A stretch of DNA of 64,000 bases, from NCBI RefSeq assembly GCF_019799905.1, contig NZ_JABGCI010000012.1:1-64000 (forward strand). The letters run 5' to 3'. The stretch comes from Trujillonella endophytica. GTDB lineage: Bacteria; Actinomycetota; Actinomycetes; Mycobacteriales; Geodermatophilaceae. Below, piece by piece: positions 1 to 7,392 of the stretch (position 1 is the first letter of the stretch; each line of letters opens with the position of its first letter). The notes below the pieces were generated by a model. The model searched no databases. It was not told where the DNA came from and saw only the letters and a list, made by a program, of their open reading frames with translations. The translations under genes were made by a program, and so were the position numbers.

Positions 1-681
1 GTCAGCGGGCAGGTCGACCGCGACCGTTGCCATGCCCTCCCGGGTCGAGGGGTAGATCCGCACGTCCGCGGACCTCTGAGCCTCCTCGCGCCGCTCGTCC
101 ACCCCGACCGAATCCACCGCGGCCAACAGCGCCTCGGCCCGCGTGCGCAGCCGCCGCATCGACAGCTCGACCGCTCCCGGCAACAAGTCGGCCTCCACGC
201 GGCGGGCCACCTCCGGCGCGGCGTGCTCCAGCACCTCGGCCAGCACCTTCGCCCGCGACTCGTCCAGCACCCCGGCCGACAACGCGCCCCAGGTGCCGGG
301 CAGCTTCTCCCGGTACGTCCACGCCCGCGACGCCAGATGCGACGCCGTCCCCCGGCCGCAGTTCAGCACCGTGGCCAGCTCCGCGGTGAAGAACTCCGAC
401 ACCCCGGGCAGCCGCCGCTCCGCACCCCACGACCGGTGCGCCCCGCGGGCCCCTGGCGGCCGATCCTCGTGCTCCGGCGACGCGGCGGCCAACGCCAGCA
501 CCAGCTCCGCCTCGTACGCCGCCAGCATCGCCCGCCGCTCGACCACCCGCTGCAACTCCGCCGCCGTCTGCCCGCGATCCAGCAGCTCCACCGGCAACCG
601 CGGCAACGGGGTCGGCTGCTCCGCCACCCAGTCCACCAGCAGCCCCTCGACCAGCGAGGCACGACCGGCGATCCGCGACAT
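1..681 (-). CDS. DUF222 (13E12-repeat type) protein, N-terminal part
   Basis: Reading the minus strand from ATG at 681 gives 227 uninterrupted codons that run off the left edge, so the C-terminus is missing. The product has the helical DUF222 pattern: an Ala/Glu/Leu-rich N-terminus (VVERRAMLAAYEAEL), then a GRGTASHLASRAWTYREKLP stretch near residue 110 and a conserved LDESRAK segment. In full-length relatives an HNH endonuclease domain usually follows; it would lie outside the window. These genes are multicopy in actinomycetes and often behave as repeats or mobile-like elements. A LexA-type palindrome lies 3 bp upstream of the ATG, leaving no room for a normal ribosome binding site, so a leaderless transcript is possible. 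Family identity is confident; function is not known. Confidence 0.85.
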   Translation of the reverse strand, partial: MSRIAGRASLVEGLLVDWVAEQPTPLPRLPVELLDRGQTAAELQRVVERRAMLAAYEAELVLALAAASPEHEDRPPGARGAHRSWGAERRLPGVSEFFTAELATVLNCGRGTASHLASRAWTYREKLPGTWGALSAGVLDESRAKVLAEVLEHAAPEVARRVEADLLPGAVELSMRRLRTRAEALLAAVDSVGVDERREEAQRSADVRIYPSTREGMATVAVDLPAD

Positions 682-684
682 GGA

Positions 685-700
685 CCGAACATATGTTCGA
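685..700 (-). promoter_or_regulatory. LexA/SOS box of the DUF222 gene
   Basis: CCGAACATATGTTCGA matches the actinobacterial SOS box TCGAAC-N4-GTTCGA at 11 of 12 specified bases, and its inner 12 bp form a perfect palindrome. It sits 3 bp before the ATG at 681. LexA bound here would block transcription of the DUF222 gene until DNA damage. LexA control is known for some mycobacterial 13E12-family genes, which supports the call; binding itself is inferred. Confidence 0.75.
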
Positions 701-742
701 GGTACGACAGTTCTCGCGCGCAGCGGCCGGCGAGAGCGCAGC

Positions 743-946
743 TCAGGCGTCCGCTCCTCCGTCGACGGCCGCCCCGGTGCCGGTCACGTAGCGGCTGGCG
801 TCGGACGCGATGAAGGCCATCGCGTGCGCGACCTCCTCCGCCGATCCCGCACGCGGCACCGGCTGCGCCGAGAGGTCGAGCGGCACCCCGGCGATCATCG
901 GGAGGTCGACGACGCGGCCGGCCAGCCCGTGGTCCGGGCCGGTCAC
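743..946 (-). pseudogene. C-terminal remnant of an SDR dehydrogenase
   Basis: A GTG at 946, overlapping the stop of the upstream thioesterase gene by GTGA, opens 67 codons that match only the last quarter of a classical short-chain dehydrogenase: a PMIAGVPLD segment, then PVPRAGSAEEVAHAMAFIAS, then ASRYVTGTGAAVDGG near the stop. The Rossmann nucleotide site and the Ser-Tyr-Lys triad are absent, and full-length family members have about 250 residues. No matching N-terminal part is found upstream. It is most likely a truncated gene left by a deletion. It is still positioned as if translationally coupled, so a short product cannot be excluded. Confidence 0.6.
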
Positions 947-1836
947 GAGGCCACCGGCCGGCGGGTGAACAGCCGCGCGGTCTGCTCGGCCACCCCGACC
1001 AGCCGCCCGTCCGACCACATCGACACCCGGCCCACCCCGATCCGCTGGTCGACGGCGACCAGGCCGACGTCGAGCAGCACCCACTCCCCCACCGGCAGCC
1101 CGAACGCGCGCACGCCGGCGGCGACCGTCGCCATCCCGGTGAGCCGCGGCAGGGCGCGGCGGAGCAGGTAGGGGACGTGGTCGCTCACCGCCGCGAGCCG
1201 CACGTCGTCGGCCACGGGACAGCCGACCCGCGCCCACAGCCGCGCCCGGCTGGCGACGCCCCGGTCGACCTCCTCACCCGCCACCCGGACGTCCAGCAAC
1301 ACCGAGCTCCCGGTGCCGGGGCCGGAGGCGTAGGTCCGCGGCGGGCAGTCCTCGGGCCCCGGGACGACGGGCGGCGGCGGACCCTCCGGCGACGAAGCGA
1401 CCGGACCGGTGAGCACCGTGGCCGTGAACGCCACCCCCTCCGGGCCCCGCCCCTGGACGCCGACGTGCGCCAGCGAGCCGGGGGGCGCCAGCGACCGGGC
1501 CGAGAGCGCGAGGTCCTCCCCTGCCCGCACGGGCCGCAGGTGACTCAGCGCCAGGTCGCGCAGCCGCCCACCGGTGAGGTCGGTGGCCGCCTGGGCGACC
1601 AGCGCGAGGTTCCAGCCGCCGAACAGCACGCCCGTCGCGTTGGTGACCCCGGCGCCGACCGGGAGGGTGACCTCGCCCCCGTCCACTGCCGGCAGCGGCG
1701 CCAGCGGCCACGAGGCGGCGCCCCCGGCTCCCGGGGGCCCGGCGGCCGGGGTCCCGGCTCCCGGGGGCCCAGCGGCCGGGGTCCCGGCTCCCGAGGGCCC
1801 GGCCACCGAGGGCCCGGCCACCGAGGGATCAGCCAC
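943..1836 (-). CDS. Acyl-CoA thioesterase-like (double hotdog) protein
   Basis: 297 codons from GTG at 1836, which overlaps the end of the upstream acyl-CoA synthetase gene by 8 bp. After a low-complexity Pro/Gly/Ala N-terminus of about 40 residues, the product resembles two-hotdog acyl-CoA thioesterases: NATGVLFGGWNLALVAQAAT in the first half and SDHVPYLL followed by LDVGLVAVDQRIGVGRVSMW in the second. Such enzymes hydrolyse acyl-CoA to free acid and CoA in the cytosol. The setting, after an SDR, a crotonase and a synthetase, suggests release of a CoA intermediate or control of CoA pools. The N-terminal extension is encoded by three 30-bp repeats and is probably not part of the fold. The real start could be further downstream, because no clear ribosome binding site decides it. 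Confidence 0.65.
   Translation of the reverse strand: MADPSVAGPSVAGPSGAGTPAAGPPGAGTPAAGPPGAGGAASWPLAPLPAVDGGEVTLPVGAGVTNATGVLFGGWNLALVAQAATDLTGGRLRDLALSHLRPVRAGEDLALSARSLAPPGSLAHVGVQGRGPEGVAFTATVLTGPVASSPEGPPPPVVPGPEDCPPRTYASGPGTGSSVLLDVRVAGEEVDRGVASRARLWARVGCPVADDVRLAAVSDHVPYLLRRALPRLTGMATVAAGVRAFGLPVGEWVLLDVGLVAVDQRIGVGRVSMWSDGRLVGVAEQTARLFTRRPVAS
1726..1815. repeat. Three 30-bp tandem repeats in a coding region
   Basis: Three consecutive 30-bp units (1726-1755, 1756-1785, 1786-1815). The first two differ at one position and the third is more diverged. Read on the minus strand they encode the Gly/Pro/Ala-rich decapeptide repeats at the N-terminus of the thioesterase-like protein. The unit length keeps the reading frame, so copy number can vary without a frameshift. 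Confidence 0.85.
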
Positions 1837-3451
1837 CGGATGCAGAGCGCAACTCGCGCTTGAGCACCTTGCCGCTGGCGTTGCGGGGCAGGTCGTCGAC
1901 GAGCTCGACGCTGCGCGGCACCTTGAAGTTGGCCAGCCGCTCCTTCGCCCAGGCCAGCAGCTCCTCGACGGTGCCCTCCGCGCCGCGGCGGCGGACGACG
2001 TAGGCCTTGGGCACCTCGCCCAGCCGCTCGTCGGGGACGCCGACGACCGCGACCTCCGACACCAGCGGGTGGCGGGCGAGCACCTGCTCGACCTCGGCCG
2101 GGGACACGTTGAACCCGCCGACGATGAACATGTCCTTGAGCCGGTCGGTGATCTTGAGGTTGCCGTCCTCGTCGAGGTGGCCGATGTCGCCGGAGTGCAG
2201 CCAGCCGTCGGCGTCGATCGCCGCGGCGGTGGCCACCGGGTCCTCCCAGTAGCCGGGGGTCACGTTGGCGCCGCGGATGAGCACCTCGCCGGACTCCCCC
2301 GGCGGCAGGTCCCGGCCCTCCTTGTCCACCACGCGCAACTCGACACCCGGCACGGCCCGGCCGTTGGTGTTGGCGATGACCTCGTCGCCGTCGCCGTCCC
2401 GGCACATCGTCGCCGTCCCCATGCACTCGGTCATGCCGTAGGCGGTGACCAGCCGCTCGAACGGCAGGTCCACCCGCGACCGCTCGATGAGCGCGACGGG
2501 GACGACGGCGGCGCCCGTCGCCGCGCGCCGCAGCGACGACAGATCGGTCTGCTCGCGCCGCGGGCTCTCCAGCAGCGCGTGGTAGATCGTCGGCGACCCG
2601 TTCATGATCGAGATCCGCTCGGTCTCGATCAGCCGCAGCGCCTCGTCGGCGTCGAACACCGCCATGGGGACGACGGTCAGCCCGTGCTGCAGGCTGACGA
2701 TCATCCCGGCCTTGTTCCCGCCGGTGTGGAAGAACGGCAGCACGACCAGGTAGCGGTCCCCGGTCCGCAGCCCCCAGACCTGCGCGTAGGTGGCGTAGAG
2801 GTCCAGCGTCGGCCCGTGCGGGATGAGCACGCCCTTCGGCCGGCCGGTCGTGCCGGAGGTGAAGATGATCTCGCTGAGGTCGTCGGGCTCGACCTCGGCG
2901 GCCGCCCGCCGGACGTCGTCGAGGGGCACCGTCGCGGCCCGCTCCCGCAGGTCCTCCCAGCCGATCAGGCGCCGGTCGGCGTCGCCGCGGTCGGCGGCCA
3001 GGTCGACGACGGTCAGGTCGGCGAGGACGTCGCCGGTGTCGTCCCCGTCGATCGCCTCCAGCGCGGCGGTCGCGTAGTCGAAGCCGAGGAACCCGGACTG
3101 GACGACGACGAACCGCGCGCGGACGCGGGCGAGGATCTCCCGCGCCTCCGGCCCCCGGTAGCGGGTGTTGAGCGGGACCACGGTGGCGCCGGCGAGGTGC
3201 AGCCCGAGCGAGGCCTCGATCCAGCGGTGGGTGTTGGGCGCCCACAGCCCGACCCGGTCGCCGCGGCGGACGCCGAGCGCCAGCGCCCCGCGGCCGAACT
3301 CCAGCGCGCGGTCCAGCAGGTCGGCGTAGGTCAGCCGGACGTCGCCGTCGGCCACCGCCAGCATGTCCCCGTAGCGCTCGGCGCTGGCCAGGAGCATCGC
3401 CGGGATGGTCCGCTCCGTCGCGGTCACTGCCTTCATGTCCCCGGCGTCCAT
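1829..3451 (-). CDS. AMP-forming acyl-CoA synthetase (FadD-like)
   Basis: 540 residues. The product activates a carboxylic acid to its acyl-CoA through an acyl-adenylate. The P-loop TSGTTGRPKG is at residues 198-207, followed by the adenylation motif YGMTECMG, the hinge motif GDIGHLDEDG, and FKVPRSVEL with NASGKVLK near the C-terminus carrying the catalytic lysine. The chosen ATG at 3451 has AGAGGA six bases upstream. An in-frame ATG at 3472 overlaps the crotonase stop by ATGA and would add seven residues. The gene is the third in a minus-strand run of SDR, crotonase, synthetase and thioesterase. The substrate cannot be read from sequence. Confidence 0.9.
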   Translation of the reverse strand: MDAGDMKAVTATERTIPAMLLASAERYGDMLAVADGDVRLTYADLLDRALEFGRGALALGVRRGDRVGLWAPNTHRWIEASLGLHLAGATVVPLNTRYRGPEAREILARVRARFVVVQSGFLGFDYATAALEAIDGDDTGDVLADLTVVDLAADRGDADRRLIGWEDLRERAATVPLDDVRRAAAEVEPDDLSEIIFTSGTTGRPKGVLIPHGPTLDLYATYAQVWGLRTGDRYLVVLPFFHTGGNKAGMIVSLQHGLTVVPMAVFDADEALRLIETERISIMNGSPTIYHALLESPRREQTDLSSLRRAATGAAVVPVALIERSRVDLPFERLVTAYGMTECMGTATMCRDGDGDEVIANTNGRAVPGVELRVVDKEGRDLPPGESGEVLIRGANVTPGYWEDPVATAAAIDADGWLHSGDIGHLDEDGNLKITDRLKDMFIVGGFNVSPAEVEQVLARHPLVSEVAVVGVPDERLGEVPKAYVVRRRGAEGTVEELLAWAKERLANFKVPRSVELVDDLPRNASGKVLKRELRSASGG

Positions 3452-3468
3452 GACAGGTCCTCTCGTGG

Positions 3469-4275
3469 TCATCGTCCGGTGAACTCCGGCGGGCGCTTCC
3501 CCATGAAGGCGGCCAGCCCCTCGCGGAAGTCGGGGCTGCGCGAGGAGAGCTCCAGCGCGAAGCCCTCGGCGCCCAGCTGCGCGGCCAGGGTGGCGTCGGC
3601 GGCGGAGTTGATCAGCGCCTTGGTCAGGCCCAGCGCCACGGTCGGGCCGGCGGCGAGCTCGGCGGCCAGGGCCATGCCCCGCTCGACCGCCTCCCCCGCC
3701 GGCACGGCCTCGTGCACGATCCCCCACTCCGCGGCAGTGGCGGCGTCCAGCCGGCGGCCGAGCAGCAGCAGCTGCCGCGCGCGCAGCGGGCCGACGGCGC
3801 GGGTGGTCAGCCAGGTGGCGCCGGCGTCCGGGGTCATGCCACGGCTGACGAACGGCTGCCAGAACGTCGCCGTCGCGTCGGCGACGACGAAGTCGCTGGC
3901 CAGCGCGAGCTGCATGCCCAGGCCGACCGCGTAGCCGGCGACCGCGCTGACCACCGGCACCTGGAGGGCGCTCAGCTGCGGGATCAGCCGGTGCGCCTGC
4001 GAGGGCAGCCGGCGCTGGATGGCCCCGACCCGGGGGCGCTCGCCGCCGGCGGAGTTGCGGCCGACGATGTCGAAGCCGCTGCAGAAGTCGCCGCCCTCGC
4101 CGCTGAGCAGCACCGCGCCCACCGACTCGTCGTTCTGCGTCGCCTCGAGCAGCTCGTTGAACCCCCGCATCGAGGCGTCGGTGAGCGCGTTGCGGCGCTT
4201 CGGGTTGGCCAGCTGCACGTGCAGCACCCGGCCGGTACGCGTCACCGTCAGGCCGTCGACGGAGGGAGTGGTCAC
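3469..4275 (-). CDS. Crotonase-family protein lacking both hydratase glutamates
   Basis: 268 residues from GTG at 4275. The crotonase fold is clear: ANPKRRNALTDASM near residue 24, the oxyanion-hole strand GGDFCSGFDI (61-70), and AVAGYAVGLGMQLALASDFVVA (111-132). The two glutamates used by enoyl-CoA hydratases (rat E144 and E164) align with Gln122 in GMQLA and Phe142 in WQPFVS, so ordinary hydration is unlikely. Crotonases without these residues catalyse isomerisation, hydrolysis, decarboxylation or C-C bond cleavage. The gene lies between the SDR at 4320 and the synthetase, with ATGA overlap to a possible synthetase start. An AT-rich element shared with a distant operon lies just upstream at 4286-4305. 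Confidence 0.85.
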   Translation of the reverse strand: MTTPSVDGLTVTRTGRVLHVQLANPKRRNALTDASMRGFNELLEATQNDESVGAVLLSGEGGDFCSGFDIVGRNSAGGERPRVGAIQRRLPSQAHRLIPQLSALQVPVVSAVAGYAVGLGMQLALASDFVVADATATFWQPFVSRGMTPDAGATWLTTRAVGPLRARQLLLLGRRLDAATAAEWGIVHEAVPAGEAVERGMALAAELAAGPTVALGLTKALINSAADATLAAQLGAEGFALELSSRSPDFREGLAAFMGKRPPEFTGR

Positions 4276-4285
4276 GAAAGGTATT

Positions 4286-4305
4286 AAAGATGAGGGGATT
4301 GCCGG
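4286..4305. promoter_or_regulatory. 20-bp element also found at 38458-38476
   Basis: AAAGATGAGGGGATTGCCGG lies in the short gap between the SDR stop (4320) and the crotonase start (4275). The same block, lacking a single A, occurs 34 kb away between the ArsR stop and the SnoaL-like gene. Both copies sit just after an upstream stop codon and before a minus-strand gene. A shared operator or promoter element is inferred; no regulator is assigned. Confidence 0.4.
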
Positions 4306-4319
4306 AGACCAGCCACCGG

Positions 4320-5081
4320 TCACGCCATGTACGCGCCGCCGTTGAGGTGCAGCGTCTGCCCGGTGATCCACGACGCGCGCTCGGAGGCCAGGAAGCCGAT
4401 CGTCCAGCCGACGTCCTCGGGCGTGCCGAGGCGGCCCACCGGGATCGCCGCGGCGTGCTCGGGCGGCGCCGGCTCCCCGCGCAGGTGCGACATCGTGCCC
4501 AGCGCCACCGTGTTCACCGTGACGCCGTGCGGGGCCGACTCCAGCGCGACGTGCCGCACGAAGGACTCCAGCCCGGCCTTCGCGGCGCCGTAGACCGCCA
4601 GCCCGTTCCGGCTCGCGGCGCGGGACGCGTAGGAGGAGATCGCCAGCACCCGTCCCCACCCGCGCTCCTGCATGCCGGGCAGCACCGCGTGCGTCGTCTG
4701 CATGGGCGCATAGAGGTTGAGGTCCACCCAGGCGTCCCAGTCGGCGCGGTCGGACCCGGCGAAGCGCCCGCCGGAGGCCCCCACGGGGATGCCGGCGGCG
4801 TTGACCAGGACGTCGACCGGCCCGAGCCGCTCCGTCACGTCGGCCACCATCGCGCGGACGGCGGCGTCGTCGGTGACGTCGGCCGGCGCCGCGACCGCCT
4901 CCCCGCCGCGCGCCCGCACACCCGCCGCCGCGGCCTCGGCCGAGTCCGCGTCGAGGTCGTTGACCGCCAGCCGCGCGCCCAGCCCGGCGAGCACCTCGAC
5001 GACCCCCAGGCCCACGGTCCGCCCGCCCCCGGTCACCAGCGCCACCCGGCCGGACAGGTCCAGCCCCTCGCCCGACCCCAT
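4320..5081 (-). CDS. SDR-family NAD(P)-dependent oxidoreductase
   Basis: 253 residues from ATG at 5081, which is preceded by GAGGAAGG with an 8-base spacer; upstream in-frame codons are rejected for lack of such a site. It is a classical short-chain dehydrogenase: nucleotide-binding VTGGGRTVGLG near residue 17, NAAG in the middle, catalytic Ser in AISSYASRA and YGAAK for the Tyr-Lys pair, and a C-terminal ITGQTLHLNGGAY. It should oxidise or reduce a hydroxyl/keto group. It is the first gene of the minus-strand operon that continues into the crotonase, synthetase and thioesterase, so a 3-hydroxyacyl-CoA or ring-alcohol dehydrogenase role is plausible. Confidence 0.85.
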   Translation of the reverse strand: MGSGEGLDLSGRVALVTGGGRTVGLGVVEVLAGLGARLAVNDLDADSAEAAAAGVRARGGEAVAAPADVTDDAAVRAMVADVTERLGPVDVLVNAAGIPVGASGGRFAGSDRADWDAWVDLNLYAPMQTTHAVLPGMQERGWGRVLAISSYASRAASRNGLAVYGAAKAGLESFVRHVALESAPHGVTVNTVALGTMSHLRGEPAPPEHAAAIPVGRLGTPEDVGWTIGFLASERASWITGQTLHLNGGAYMA

Positions 5082-5138
5082 CGCGACCGCCTTCCTCAGC
5101 ACCTTGACGGTCAATCATTACCAGGTTAGGCAGAGCGG

Positions 5139-5639
5139 GTGCCCCCTCCCCCGGACGCCGCCCTCCGTGCCCTGAGCGAGCGGTACGCCGCCGCGGCCGA
5201 CGACGGGGACGCCGACGCCTTCGCGGCGGTGTTCACCGCCGACGGCCGGCTGGCCGTGCACTACCCGGGGGACGGCGACCGTCCGTCGACCGACCTCCGC
5301 GGCACCGAGGCCCTCGCCGCGGTCCCGCCCCGGCTCGCGGAGCGGTTCGACCGCACCTTCCACCTCCTCGGCCAGACGGGCCTCCAGATGAGCGGCGACG
5401 AGGCGAGCGGCGACGGAGCGACCGGCGACGGAGCGACCGGCGACGAGGCGACCGGCCTCGTCTACTGCGTCGCCCACCACCTGTCCCGCGCGGCCGGCAC
5501 CGACCTCGTGATGTTCCTGCGCTACCGCGACCGCTACCGGCGGACCGACGACGGCGGCTGGCGCATCGCCGAGCGGGTCGGGCGGATCGAGTGGACCGAG
5601 ACCCGCTCCGTCGACGCCCTGCCGGGCGGCACCCCGTGA
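5139..5639 (+). CDS. SnoaL/NTF2-like protein with internal pentapeptide repeats
   Basis: 166 residues from GTG at 5139. The pattern (ALSERYAAAADDGDADAFAAVFTADGRL, then a C-terminal DRYRRTDDGGWRIAER strand) is that of the NTF2/SnoaL cone-barrel fold, whose members are small isomerases, cyclases or dehydratases, or have no known activity. Residues about 85-104 are four repeats of a SGDEA/TGDGA pentapeptide that interrupt the fold between strands. There is no strong ribosome binding site, and the divergent promoter region to the SDR at 5081 is only 57 bp. The stop overlaps the next SDR start by GTGA, indicating coupling. Confidence 0.7.
   Translation: MPPPPDAALRALSERYAAAADDGDADAFAAVFTADGRLAVHYPGDGDRPSTDLRGTEALAAVPPRLAERFDRTFHLLGQTGLQMSGDEASGDGATGDGATGDEATGLVYCVAHHLSRAAGTDLVMFLRYRDRYRRTDDGGWRIAERVGRIEWTETRSVDALPGGTP
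5391..5450. repeat. Four 15-bp tandem repeats in the SnoaL-like gene
   Basis: Units 5391-5405, 5406-5420, 5421-5435 and 5436-5450 differ from one another at one to three positions. They encode four Gly-Asp-rich pentapeptides and preserve the frame. This looks like slippage expansion within a surface loop. Confidence 0.85.
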
Positions 5640-6463
5640 CCGCGCCACTCGCCGGGCAGCGGGCCATCGTGGTCGGCGGTGGCAGCGGCCTGGGCCTGGC
5701 CAGCGCGCGGCTGCTGGCCCGCGACGGGGCGACCGTGACCCTCGCCGGGCGCACCGGGGCCAAGCTCCGCGACGCGCAGGCCGGACTCGCCGACGAGGGC
5801 CTGCAGGTGCACACCGCGGTGTGCGACGCCCTGGACGGCGGATCGGTCCGCGCCGCGGTGACCGCCGCCGCCGACGCGGACGGCGCCCTGCACATCGCCG
5901 TCGTCGTCCCCGGGACGGCGCGGATGTCCTCGGTCCTCCTCTACGGCGACGACGACTTCAGCGCCGACGTCGACGGCAACGTGCGGCCGGTCTTCCTGCT
6001 GCTGAAGTACGCCGGGCAGGCGATGCTTCGCGCCGGGTCCGGCTCGTTCGTGGCGATCTCCTCGACCGCCGCCGCGTTCTCGGCCCGCTACCTGGCCGGC
6101 TACAGCGCGGGCAAGGCCGCCGTCGACCAGCTGGTGCAGGTCGCCGCCGACGAGCTGGGCCGCTACGGCATCCGGGTCAACTCGGTGCGGCCGGGGATGA
6201 CCCGCACGCCGTCCACCGCACGGTCGTTCGCCAACGAGCCGATGATGGCGGCCTTCCTGCAGCAGCAGCCGATCGCCCGGCACGGCGAGCCCGACGACGT
6301 CGCCGCCGCCGTCCGGTACTTCGCCGGGCCGGAGTCCTCGTGGACCACCGGCCAGCTGCTCGCCGTCGACGGCGGCAACACGCTGCGCTCCTTCATCGAC
6401 TACGAGGGCGTCATCCCGCTGGCCGACCCGCGCGACGTCGTCCTCGGCGAGGGAGCCCCATGA
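5636..6463 (+). CDS. SDR-family oxidoreductase
   Basis: 275 residues from GTG at 5636, which overlaps the preceding stop by 4 bp. The Rossmann motif VVGGGSGLGLAS is at residues 11-22, the catalytic Ser lies in AISSTAAAF, and YSAGKAA supplies Tyr and Lys. The usual NNAG segment is replaced by VVPGTA, an atypical feature for a classical SDR. The tail beyond the VDGGN motif (TLRSFIDYEGVIPL and on) is about 25 residues longer than usual. The stop overlaps the luciferase-like gene by ATGA, so the SnoaL-like, SDR and LLM genes form one transcript. Confidence 0.82.
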   Translation: MTAPLAGQRAIVVGGGSGLGLASARLLARDGATVTLAGRTGAKLRDAQAGLADEGLQVHTAVCDALDGGSVRAAVTAAADADGALHIAVVVPGTARMSSVLLYGDDDFSADVDGNVRPVFLLLKYAGQAMLRAGSGSFVAISSTAAAFSARYLAGYSAGKAAVDQLVQVAADELGRYGIRVNSVRPGMTRTPSTARSFANEPMMAAFLQQQPIARHGEPDDVAAAVRYFAGPESSWTTGQLLAVDGGNTLRSFIDYEGVIPLADPRDVVLGEGAP

Positions 6464-7392
6464 CCACCCAGCTGACGCTGAGCCTCCCCTCCTACGCGGC
6501 GGAGCCGCCCGGCGACTGGGGACACCTCTTCGACGTGGCCCGCGCGGCCGACACCACCGGCGTCGACCGGGTGGTGCTCTCCGACCACGTGGTGTTCGGC
6601 GAGAACCTCGACGAGTACGGGCGCCCGGAGATCGGCGGCGCGGCCGGCGGCAGGCAGCCGACCGGGCCCGACGGGCTGTGGCTGGAGCCGCTGACGACAC
6701 TGTCGGTCATCGCCGGCATGACGAGCGACGTGCGGCTGGGCACCAACATCATCGTGGCGGCGCTGCGCCGGCCGGTGGTGCTGGCGAAGTCCACCTCGAC
6801 GCTCGACGTCCTCTCCGGCGGCCGGCTGGACCTCGGCGTCGGCGCGGGCTGGCAGCGCGAGGAGTACGAGGCGGCGGGGCTGCCCTTCGAGGGCCGCGGG
6901 AAGCTGCTCGACCACACGCTCGACGTCGTCCGGACGCTGTGGCGCGAGCAGCGGGCCTCGTACGCGTCGGAGCACCTGACCTTCGAGGGCATCCACCAGA
7001 TGCCCAAGCCGGTGCAGGCCGGCGGGGTGCCGATCTGGGTGAGCGGCACGCTGCACGGCGCCGTGCTGCGCCGGATCGCCCGCTTCGGCGCCGGCTGGAT
7101 CCCCTGGGGCCCGGACGCGGCCGACCCCGCGGCGGTCGGCCGGATGCGCGAGGGGGTGGCGGCGCTCGGCCGCGATCCCGGCGACCTGCAGGTCGTGGGC
7201 ACGCTGCCGACGGTGGTCACCGCCGACGGCCGGGTCGACGTGGGGGCGACCGTCGACGCGATCGGCCCGCTGGTCGAGGCGGGCTACACCGACCTGCGCG
7301 GCAAGGTGCCGCTGCCCGCGGCCGGGCAGGCCGCCGTCGAGGACGTGCTCGGCCCGCTGGTCGCGGCGTTCCGGCAGGCCGTCGGCCGATGA
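6460..7392 (+). CDS. LLM-class flavin/F420-dependent oxidoreductase
   Basis: 310 residues from ATG at 6460 (ATGA overlap with the SDR). It is a luciferase-like TIM-barrel protein: VVLSDHVVFG near residue 37, the strand RLGTNIIVAALRRPVVLAKS, then LDVLSGGRLDLGVGAGWQ and EEYEAAG, and a C-terminal VPIWVSG. Actinobacterial relatives use F420 or FMN for hydride transfer or monooxygenation. The substrate is unknown, but the gene is coupled to SDR genes on both sides. It is a different subfamily from the second LLM gene at 17254. Confidence 0.85.
   Translation: MTTQLTLSLPSYAAEPPGDWGHLFDVARAADTTGVDRVVLSDHVVFGENLDEYGRPEIGGAAGGRQPTGPDGLWLEPLTTLSVIAGMTSDVRLGTNIIVAALRRPVVLAKSTSTLDVLSGGRLDLGVGAGWQREEYEAAGLPFEGRGKLLDHTLDVVRTLWREQRASYASEHLTFEGIHQMPKPVQAGGVPIWVSGTLHGAVLRRIARFGAGWIPWGPDAADPAAVGRMREGVAALGRDPGDLQVVGTLPTVVTADGRVDVGATVDAIGPLVEAGYTDLRGKVPLPAAGQAAVEDVLGPLVAAFRQAVGR

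Noticed and set aside
1726..1815. CRISPR-like repeats
   Set aside because: The units are contiguous without spacers and lie in frame within a coding sequence; no cas genes are present.
1574..3934. A 786-codon open frame on the plus strand opposite the synthetase and thioesterase genes
   Set aside because: Its translation is low-complexity Gly/Arg/Val/Pro/Asp-rich with no recognisable motif, while the minus strand encodes clear adenylation and crotonase motifs. It is an antisense shadow of GC-rich codon bias.
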